A stretch of 64,000 bases of DNA. It comes from JBDWFY01 sp965275915 (lineage in GTDB: Bacteria; Pseudomonadota; Alphaproteobacteria; Rhizobiales; Stappiaceae). Positions 9,070 to 16,359 of the stretch are shown here, piece after piece. Both the position numbers and the translations under genes were made by a program. The stretch lies in NCBI GenBank assembly GCA_965275915.1, contig CBDHYI010000006.1:868001-932000 (forward strand), given 5' to 3'. The notes beneath the pieces are model-generated. The model worked only from the letters and a program-made list of their open reading frames with translations, did not search any database and was not told where the DNA came from. The first letter of the stretch is position 1. Each line of letters opens with the position of its first letter.

Positions 9070-9933
9070 CTATGGTTTCCAAAATGGGCTTACGGGTACA
9101 ACACTAGGGCTTTTGGTTCCTTTTATCATGAAAGTATTCGTTGGTTCATTTTTGACGCCAACCCCTAAGTTGTTGTTTCGCCCCGTTACACCATCATATC
9201 GAACGACTGGGAAACCGCCATTCTTTGATTTTCCCAAAACTCTTGTGGCGCCTGAATGAAAGGCATTCAGCAATTTTTGAGCATCACTTAAACTTAAAGT
9301 ACCGCCATGTCTGTAATTTTTGTGACCTGCAATATGCCGTGCTTGTTTTTGAGGACTAACTTTATTTGCAATGTTAGGAAAATCTTTGTTCGTAAAGTTC
9401 GGAGGAGAGAGTTTTGCTCTGCCACTAAGTGGTTGTTGGAGTTTACCTTCCGCTTTGCCGTTTATCTGACGCGCGTTTCGATCATTCAGAGACTTAGCCA
9501 GTGACGATCGTCCATATGCAGCCGGTCCTGACGACGCACCGGCGCCTCCTCTGCCGCCGCCACCACAACCATTTCTGCTGCAGGCAGTCTCATACTCATC
9601 CTCTTCGTCAAATAAACTTCCGAATCCGGTCTGACTTGCAGCTGCTTTGACATCATCTCCCGGGACGACAGAAATGTTTGATTGCAGGCTTGCATAGGCC
9701 GTGTTTGCTTCGTCACCGCCGAGGCGTCCCAACGGTCCGACATCGCTGACCCTGTTCCCTGATGGGTCTTTCAGCATGATCGGATTGTTCATGCCGTAAG
9801 CATAGCGGTTGGTGCCCACGCCCCGGTCGGTGGGGTCGAACCAGTCAGGGGTGATGAAGCGGCCAAGGGCGGGGTCGTAGTAGCGGGCGTTCAGGTAGGT
9901 AAGACCTGTCTCAGGATCGTCCCGTTCTCCGAC
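9070..9933 (-). pseudogene. Orphan Rhs cassette D: core end plus Ntox50-like toxin tip
   Basis: Only the last 75 or so core codons remain, from DPETGLTYLNARYYDPALGR through NPIMLKDPSGN. The break point lies directly against the preceding immunity gene (stop at 9936). The tip shares the linker GPLGRLGGDEANTA with cassette E, passes a Gly/Cys-rich stretch, then enters a domain with KQARHIAGHKNYRHGGTLS and a C-terminal LGVGVKNEPTNTFMIKGTKS. KQ-x-x-HI-x-G-x-x-x-Y is the signature of the Ntox50 RNase-type toxin family, also seen behind phage head proteins. No start codon context supports independent expression; the ATG in the core (9819) is a normal core Met. Confidence 0.72.
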
Positions 9934-9935
9934 TA

Positions 9936-10214
9936 TTATGCTTTAAGCTTTTTCTTAAGTCGGTGGATTTCTTTTATAAGTGCCGGCAAGTCCTGCCGAG
10001 CGTGAGCAATAAAATCCTGATCTGCAATTGAAGCCCCTGACAATTCAATATCGTCACCCCTATTTACCCCTTCACCGGTCATAATGAAATCAGATCCACT
10101 CGTGTGATCGCGACCCTCGACGTACGATTTCCAGGGGCCTGCGGACGCCGCATCACATCTCTCTTGTATTTCATCAAGGTATTGCTCTGAAAGAGTTTCC
10201 GATGTTTCGGTCAT
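9936..10214 (-). CDS. Immunity-type protein for Rhs cassette C (EGRDHxSG family)
   Basis: A 92-residue cytoplasmic protein, start ATG at 10214 with GAGGG just upstream, seven bases after the toxin stop. It carries LDEIQERCDAASAGPWKSYV, EGRDHTSGSDFIMTG, DQDFIAHARQDLP and a Lys-rich helical end. I recognise this pattern from small proteins commonly found behind polymorphic toxins, but I cannot give an accession. It most likely neutralises the toxin tip ending at 10222. Its 3' end touches the broken core of cassette D, so an exchange occurred exactly at the cassette boundary. Confidence 0.65.
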   Translation of the reverse strand: MTETSETLSEQYLDEIQERCDAASAGPWKSYVEGRDHTSGSDFIMTGEGVNRGDDIELSGASIADQDFIAHARQDLPALIKEIHRLKKKLKA

Positions 10215-10221
10215 TTGACCC

Positions 10222-11939
10222 TCACTTGTGTGGATTTCTGATTGGGGGTGTCATCAGTCTTTCCGCTTCCTCTGGTGTGATGCCTTTAAGCGTACCATGG
10301 TTTCGATTACCTTTGGTGGGTGATTGAACTACATCTCCGCCCGATTTTCTTACTTCACCGACAGTGGTAACACCAACCTTATTATGTGGTATCCCCTCTG
10401 TAAGTTCTTCTAATGATTTCCCATCTCCGGTATTGACCGATACGCCATCGAGATTCCCATCTTCATCTACAACAACGCCGCTACCATTACGAAATCTTTC
10501 AGCTGTACAACTACCACCACGGCAAACTAAGGAGTCATCTGAAAGCGGTTCTTCTTCTTCAGCCGTTTCATTGTATAAGCTGAATAGCTGATACAATGGG
10601 CTGGTTTTGATGGCGAGGCTCCGAAGTTCGCCCTCAAGCTGATTAACCTGCTCTGACGTCAATCCTCCGAGGCGGTGATCTAGCAATGGTGGTCCGACAG
10701 GCACTCCGCATACCTTGCATCGTGCTTCTTTCCAGATCGGATCGGTCATATTGTCCGTATTGCCAATGGTTTTGCTGTTTGAACTGCTGGAAATAAGAAC
10801 GCCACCGGAAGCTATGGATGTTCTGATGTACGTTGAATTGCCACCATCAAGCCGCCCAAGAGGCCCTGTGGAATTGACCCTGTTCCCTGATGGATCCTTG
10901 AGCATGATTGGGTTGTTTATGCCGTAGGCGTAGCGGTTGGTGCCCACGGCCCGGTCGGTGGGGTCGAACCAGTCGGGGGTGATGAAGCGGCCAAGGGCGG
11001 GGTCGTAGTAGCGGGCGTTCAGATAGGTCAGACCCGTTTCGGGATCGTCTCTTTCTCCGATCCAGCCCCTGCTTTCCCGGGGCGTGTTCACCGCAAGCTG
11101 CACATCCGTGCGTTCGCCGTAAGGACGGTAGCGGTTTTCCGCGATCTGCGTGCCGGTGGCATCCGTCATCAGCCGAACCGAAGACAGGTGATCCCATTAT
11201 CCGCTTAATTGGGCATCCAGTTGGAGACAGACCCGACCCGCCGCACCGTGCCGTCAATATGCTTGATCACCGTCCCGTCAGACAGATGCTCCTCATCGTC
11301 GCCAAGATAAAGCGTTGTGTTCCCACCGGTGATTTTCTTCAGCCGCTTGTCGTCCGGACCATAGACATAGGTCGTCGTCTGACCATTGGCCGTCACCGTG
11401 ACGGGACGGTCCGCAGCATCATAGGCAATCGTCCGGCCCATGCCGCTCAGCATGTTGCCGTTCCTGTCATAGGTCAGAGCCTGCCCCGCCACATCGGTCG
11501 GCGCATGCGGACGGGGAGCCGTGGCGGCGGGATAGCTATAGGTGCCCAGCGCCGAGTTATAGGTCATGTTGCCCGCTTCATCATAGGTGAAGCTCCGGGT
11601 CAGGGTCGCATCGTCAAGGTTGGTGGCGCACAGATCAACCTGCGTTCAGCCGACCGAGGTTGAACTCAGACAAGTTGATCGCCAAAAAAGGGACCGGGCT
11701 GGTCGAGCTCATCATAGGCATAATCCCAGTTGCCTTTGCTCCGGTTCGACCGCACCTGCGTCATCCGGCCCATAGTGTCCCTGGTATAGGTTTCATCAAA
11801 CAGACCGGTCACACCGGCAGAGGTCTGCGAGCCCAGAAGCCACAGACGGTCGCCATCATAGGTATAGTCCGTGCTCACCCCGTTGGAGAACACCATCCGA
11901 ACAGGGTCCTGATTGGTATTTTAGGTGATCTCGCTGATC
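10222..11939 (-). pseudogene. Orphan Rhs cassette C: disrupted core plus unassigned C-terminal toxin
   Basis: The core starts abruptly at 11939, where it is fused to an IS481 stub, and carries the same two small scars as cassette F (11630-11698 and 11196-11213). The scars leave three separate frames. The last frame, 11169-10222, reads core NPIMLKDPSGN into the tip without interruption. The tip has a CKVC pair, a pre-toxin helix shared with cassette F, then RFRNGSGVVVDEDGNLDGVS, EGIPHNKVGVTTVGEVRKSG and a closing NHGTLKGITPEEAERLMTPP. The last motif is familiar from Rhs tips, but I do not know its activity. Immunity follows at 10214. Confidence 0.75.
10740..11939. repeat. 1.2-kb direct repeat, copy 2
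   Basis: Second copy of the block at 4787-5986. It differs only at GATTGGTATTTTA versus GATTGGCATTATA near 11918 among the positions compared. Its right border coincides with the junction to the IS481 stub. Near identity, while the tips beyond the left border differ completely, points to recent gene conversion or duplication between cassettes. Confidence 0.85.
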
Positions 11940-12040
11940 CCGTAGGTCTGGCTCAACGCCGAGATCGAAGCTTTCGATCGCTGTATTGCCGCTCGGATGG
12001 CGTGCGTCGTCGTGGCGCTGCCGTGAAGTATCTGTCCCAT
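11937..12040 (-). pseudogene. IS481-family transposase, N-terminal stub fused to Rhs core
   Basis: An ATG at 12040 with an ideal GGAGG ribosome site seven bases upstream begins MGQILHGSATTTHAIRAAIQ, followed by RSKASISALSQTYGIS. This is the characteristic N-terminus of IS481-family transposases (HTH part). After about 34 codons the frame runs into the Rhs core at ATCAGCGAGATCACC, a sequence shared by both partners. The catalytic DDE domain is missing. The stub marks an old insertion followed by recombination. Confidence 0.75.
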
Positions 12041-12117
12041 AGTGCCTCCTTCCATTGCAAAGAAAAGATCGCACCATCAAATCCTGGGATCAAACACCTT
12101 ATGTGTCTGTGCTTTGC

Positions 12118-12294
12118 TATAGCGTTCCCATCATCGATCCCGGCCAGGATCGATGATGGGGTGGGATACAGCGTCTAACATCTTGTGGCCTGACCACGCG
12201 TCCTAGCAGGCTGATCCCGTCTCTCTTCACCGTCTCGAACAGTTGATGGCGGCCCGTTTGACGGGACCGCGAACCATAAGGAAGAGAGAGTGAC
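12118..12294 (+). ncRNA. Candidate IS110 bridge (seek) RNA in the 5' non-coding end
   Basis: The bases before the IS110 transposase are non-coding and densely structured. A perfect 14-bp stem with a 6-base loop lies at 12127-12160 (CCCATCATCGATCC arm). A small GTGG/CCAC hairpin is at 12185-12197. An 8-bp outer stem, CTCTCTTC 12221-12228 with GAAGAGAG 12281-12288, encloses a hairpin at 12249-12270 (GCGG-CCCGT-TTG-ACGGG-A-CCGC). IS110-group elements such as IS621 encode a bridge RNA of about 180 bases with a 5' stem-loop and two guide loops in this position. The outer 3' arm also covers the transposase ribosome site. Exact ends and guide sequences are not determined. Confidence 0.5.
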
Positions 12295-13257
12295 ATGATA
12301 GCAGAGACAACCGTTGTGGGGATAGACGTGTCCCGCGACTGGCTGGACGGTTTCGTCCTTCCAGAAGGGCACAGGTTCCGGCTTGCGAACACGGCAGACG
12401 GCCACGAAAGCTTAATTGCGTTGATCCAGCGCCTTTCGGGTTCAGTCAAGGTTGGCTTTGAAGCGACTGGTGGCCAGGAATGGGCTCTTTGGAGCAGGCT
12501 TGAAGCAGCGGGCATCAATGTCGGGCAACTACCTCCCGCTCAGATCAAAGCATTTGCCCTCTCGCGCGGCACGCGGGCAAAGACCGATCAGATCGATGCG
12601 GAACTCATTGCGCGGTTCATGGTGTTCCGGCCAGGTGCCGGACGACAGCTGCCGACACACAAGCTGCGCATTCTCAGAGCTTTGACGACGAAGCGTGCCC
12701 AGATCGTCGAAATGAGGAAACGACTTTCAGGGCAGATCAGGGCGAGGCAGAAACAGGGTGTTGCAGCCGATATTGACGACATGGATGCCGAACTCAAAGT
12801 GATGTTCGACGCTCAGATCGCTGAACTCGAATGCCGAATTGAGGCCGCCATTGCGCAAGAAGAAACATTTGCTCTCAAAGCCGGACTGCTGCGGTCAATT
12901 CCCGGAATAGGTCCGGTGGCGACAGCAATGCTCATCGCTGAAATGCCGGAACTTGGCCGAATGACAGCAGGGCAAGCTGCGGCCATGACCGGCCTTGCAC
13001 CTGTGCCTCATGACAGCGGTACTTTGCGAGGCAGACGAGCAATTGCAGGCGGAAGGCGATCTTTAAGGCGAGTGTTGTTCCAGGCAGCATTGGCCGCCGC
13101 TCATCACAACCCAATTCTCAGGCCGGTCGCCCAGCGTCTCAAAAAACAAGGCAAGCCGCATAAGGTAGTCATCGTCGCTATCGCACGTAGACTCGTGATA
13201 ATCGCAAACGCCATCCTCAAATCAACAAAACCTTGGAGGCTAAAACAGGCACCATAA
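12295..13257 (+). CDS. IS110-family DEDD transposase
   Basis: The 320-residue protein has the N-terminal DEDD RuvC-like domain: VVGIDVSRD (Asp10), VGFEATGG (Glu near 60), and KTDQIDAELIARF (two Asp near 97-101). The C-terminal transposase_20 domain shows SIPGIGPVATAMLIAEMPEL and a Ser-containing HDSGTLRGRRAIAGGRRSLR, which carries the catalytic serine in this family. Length and domain order are those of a complete, probably active enzyme. It acts on the element ends guided by the RNA from the upstream region. The ATG is preceded by AGGAAGAGAGAG. Confidence 0.95.
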   Translation: MIAETTVVGIDVSRDWLDGFVLPEGHRFRLANTADGHESLIALIQRLSGSVKVGFEATGGQEWALWSRLEAAGINVGQLPPAQIKAFALSRGTRAKTDQIDAELIARFMVFRPGAGRQLPTHKLRILRALTTKRAQIVEMRKRLSGQIRARQKQGVAADIDDMDAELKVMFDAQIAELECRIEAAIAQEETFALKAGLLRSIPGIGPVATAMLIAEMPELGRMTAGQAAAMTGLAPVPHDSGTLRGRRAIAGGRRSLRRVLFQAALAAAHHNPILRPVAQRLKKQGKPHKVVIVAIARRLVIIANAILKSTKPWRLKQAP

Positions 13258-13306
13258 ACACAGTTGCTAGGGCGATTGTTCGATACTACATCGTTCACTT
13301 TATAAA

Positions 13307-13756
13307 TTAGACCAATACTGTCTTCAGTTCCTTCAAAAGAAAGCTGCCAAAATCGTTCGAGTATTTAACTGTGTTGCCATTAACGGTATAAATAAAGATT
13401 TCACATTCTCCGTTGCTAGATTTTTTTGAAGTATCTAACACAAAATAGCCACCGTCCCCAGTTGAACCAACTACAATCATTTCAGCGGGTAAACCAGATT
13501 TTCTCTCATTGGCTGTTAGCCACACCGCATCAGGAACACCCGAATTGTGAAAGTCGTCGTGTATAATACCGTAGAATTCCAATCCTTCTATATCTCCACA
13601 CCCATATTTACTCAAAAACTGCCGATACGTCGGGGGAAATATAAGCCCTAGTTCAGATTCAGCTTTCTTGATAATCAATTCGTCTTTACTACCTTCAAAG
13701 TCTCCACCATTTTCCTCTATAAGTTCAAATGCTTCTTCTAGATCTTGAACACTCAT
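13307..13756 (-). CDS. SUKH (SMI1/KNR4) immunity protein for the LHH nuclease cassette
   Basis: The 149-residue protein starts 13 bases after the toxin stop. It carries the SUKH-1 layout: an N-terminal helix ending in KAESELGLIFPPTYRQFLSK, the GCGDIEGLEFYGI strand-turn, AEMIVVGSTGDGGYFVLDTS, and a C-terminal helix FGSFLLKEL. SUKH proteins are the commonest immunity partners of HNH/ENDO VII nuclease toxins, which fits the LHH tip just upstream. It acts in the cytoplasm by binding the nuclease. The 3' end lies directly against the IS110 element, yet the gene is intact, so self-protection is preserved. Confidence 0.88.
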   Translation of the reverse strand: MSVQDLEEAFELIEENGGDFEGSKDELIIKKAESELGLIFPPTYRQFLSKYGCGDIEGLEFYGIIHDDFHNSGVPDAVWLTANERKSGLPAEMIVVGSTGDGGYFVLDTSKKSSNGECEIFIYTVNGNTVKYSNDFGSFLLKELKTVLV

Positions 13757-13769
13757 CTTCGATCGTCCA

Positions 13770-15772
13770 TCAAAAGTCTATAGCCCGCGCTTTCCAATAC
13801 TGAGAACGCCATTTATTGAAGTTTTTCCTGTCTATCCCAGATGGCACAGTATTTGGATTGATATGTATCGTCTTGCTATTTTTCTGGTGAAATGTTTGTG
13901 CCATCTCGGCGATTGGTCCGTCATTTCTCTGAGTCATGTGATGTAGATTTAAAGGTTTACCATCCGGACCTAATGGAGCCAAACCATTTTGCATTCTTTC
14001 TAGGTTAGTCCGCCCACGTTCATCCACCAGATTGGGGTCGATCAAATCATTTCTTTGAAATACCTTGTGGCCTTTAAAATTTATCGGCTCAGAAGACCAG
14101 TAATTTCGGTTCTTCTGAAAAATGTTCTTTGCATTTTCGACCGATTCAACGGTATTTGGAATAAGATCACTAGCTTTTTTTGCTTTTGCCGTGGCCTGTT
14201 CCGCAGCCTTATCCGCGATCGCTTTCGTAGCTTCTTTCGTCGTATTTGTCGCCGCAGCTCCTGCACGAACCATAGGACCAGCTCCAGTAGCAAACGGAGT
14301 AACCGTTGCTGCTAAATCCGCACCCAAAGCAGCTACATCAACTGGATCAACCTCACCTTCTGTCAAGAAGTCGTAACTAATTTTCCCAACGTCGTACCCG
14401 ACAAATACTATATCTAATATTGTATCGATTATATTCCCTGACGGGTCTTTGAGCATGATGGGGTTGTTCATGCCGTAGGCATAGCGGTTGGTGCCCACAC
14501 CCCGATCGGTCGGGTCGAACCAGTCAGGGGTGATGAACCTGCCAAGGGCGGGATCGTAGTAGCGGGCGTTCAGATAGGTCAGACCCGTCTCAGGATCGTC
14601 CCGCTCCCCGATCCAGCCCCTGCTTTCCCGTGGCGTGTTCACAGCAAGCTGCACATCCGTGCGCTCGCCGTAAGGCCGGTACCGGTTCTCCGCAATCTGC
14701 GTGCCGGTGGCATCGGTCATCAACCTTATGGAAGACAGGTGGTCCCGGTGCATCCAGTTGGAGACAGACCCGACCCGCCGCACCGTGCCGTCAATATGCT
14801 TGATCACCGTCCCGTCAGACAGATGCTCCTCATCGTCGCCAAGATAAAGCGTTGTGTTCCCGCCGGTGACTTTCTTCAGACGCTTGTCGTCCGGACCATA
14901 GACATAGGTCGTCGTCTGACCATTGGCCGTCACCGTGACGGGACGGTCCGCAGCATCATAGGCAATCGTCCGGCCCATGCCGCTCAGCATGTTGCCGTTC
15001 CTGTCATAGGTCAGAGCCTGCCCCGCCACATCGGTCGGCGCATGCGGACGGGGAGCCGTGGCGGCGGGATAGCTATAGGTGCCCAGCGCCGAGTTATAGG
15101 TCATGTTGCCCGCTTCATCATAGGTGAAGCTCTGGGTCAGGGTCGCATCGTCAAGGTTGCTGGCGCTCAGAAGCTGGTCGAGCTCGTCATAAGCATAGTC
15201 CCAGTTGCCCTTCTGCGGTTCGACCGCACCTGCGTCATCCGGCCCATAGTGTCCCTGGTATAGGTCTCATCGAACAGGGCGGTCACACCGGCAGAGGTCT
15301 GCGAGCCCAGAAGCCACAGACGGTCGCCATCATAGGTATAGTCCGTGCTCACCCCGTTGGAGAACACCATCCGAACAGGGTCCTGATTGGCATTATAGGT
15401 GATCTCGTCAATCACACCGGGAATGGAGGTCAGCTGACCGCCGCTGTCATAGGTGTAGCTGCCGCTCGCAGAGGGCCACACTTCTCCGTCGGAGAATTGT
15501 CTGCGGATCAGGCGCGTCGCACTGTCATAGCTATAGGTGCGCTCATAGGTCTGACCGTCCACATCCCAGGCTTCCCGGGCCAGCAGTCCCCGGGCCGTAT
15601 AATCCTTGCGGATCGTCGCCGCACCGTTTGCGACCGTTGTCAGCCGGCCGATATTCCTGTAGCCCGCCCGGTCCTCATCATAAGTGTAGGTCGTCACATC
15701 CTGGGCCGGAGCGGAGACAGACAGAACAGCCGCTGACGAAAGAGCAACAAGGAAAGAAACAGCTTTAAACAT
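13770..15772 (-). pseudogene. Secreted YD-repeat/Rhs-core protein with LHH nuclease tip (TcC-like), one-base frameshift
   Basis: This is the only core-bearing gene with a start and signal peptide. ATG at 15772 follows AAGG, and residues 1-24, MFKAVSFLVALSSAAVLSVS, continue to APA-QD as a Sec signal. YD repeats and the core lead to NPIMLKDPSGN, a hydrophobic pre-toxin region (DIVFVGYDVGKISYDFLTEG) and a nuclease tip with GRTNLERMQNGLAPLGPDGK, LNLHHMTQ and KWRSQYWKARA. That tip is the LHH class of HNH/ENDO VII nucleases. Near 15215 one base is missing relative to all other core copies (CCCTTCTGCGG versus CCTTTGCTCCGG), which splits the gene into frames ending at 15167 and running 15104-13770. 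Corrected length is about 667 residues. It could be a true mutation, a sequencing error or a switch. Confidence 0.85.
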
Positions 15773-15928
15773 CAAAAAAGCCTTCAAAAGAGAGTTTTGG
15801 AACACCGGTCAAACGCAAGGGAACGAACGCGACGCACAAACACGGGGACACAACGGATTTTGGCTGAGTGGGCTGTAAAGCGGGAGGACACGGAAGGTAG
15901 ACGGAGGACGACGGACTGTGCGCCTGCA

Positions 15929-16261
15929 TCACCGCCTCTCCCCGGTCACAGACCGGCAGGGAGGCTGGCCGGACAGCGCTTCAGCGGACCGCACCTCAGC
16001 GGAAGAAACTTCGACCGGACCGTCCTGACAACGCGTCCGCAGCCGGTCGGCCGCCACCTGATGGCCAAGGGCATCATCGCCAACAGCCGCAAACAGAAAA
16101 TCGCTCCGGACGGCCTGTTCAGAGACACCCGGCGCCCCGGGCCGGGACAGGGCCGTCTCTGCCGGAACCGGAGCCGAAAAGAGAACGCTTATCGTCAGAA
16201 CAAAGCACGGGCCGGACAGAAACCGCCAACCGGCTGAGGGAAAAGAAGCAGAAAACACCAT
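15929..16261 (-). CDS. Small putative secreted protein between shell and toxin genes
   Basis: ATG at 16261 has AGGAA eight bases upstream. Residues 1-32 resemble a Sec signal peptide, with the hydrophobic run CFVLTISVLFSAPVPA and a likely A-E cleavage. The mature part, about 78 residues, has no recognised domain and is rich in Ala, Arg, Glu and Ser. The gene sits between the large SpvB/YD gene and the LHH toxin gene, same strand, so it may belong to the same transcript. Coding status is uncertain because GC-rich sequence readily yields such frames; the ribosome site and signal peptide are the supporting points. Confidence 0.4.
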   Translation of the reverse strand: MVFSASFPSAGWRFLSGPCFVLTISVLFSAPVPAETALSRPGAPGVSEQAVRSDFLFAAVGDDALGHQVAADRLRTRCQDGPVEVSSAEVRSAEALSGQPPCRSVTGERR

Positions 16262-16359
16262 CACAAAAGGTTCCTGACAAAAGTTCTGAAAATGGGGTCG
16301 GAGGAACGGCCGGAACACACGCAAACTCCCGGCCGCAGGGCTTTCGGGGTCATACTGTC

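Larger units (their letters stand above)
12118..13306 (+). mobile_element. IS110-family insertion sequence
   Basis: The element comprises a structured 5' non-coding region, one DEDD recombinase gene and a short 3' end of at most 49 bases. It sits between the SUKH immunity gene (stop at 13307) and the IS481 stub, so it separates the first, signal-bearing cassette from the orphans. No terminal inverted repeats are evident, as expected for IS110. The outer limits are given as the largest interval free of other genes; the true left end could be anywhere between about 12041 and 12126. Confidence 0.75.
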
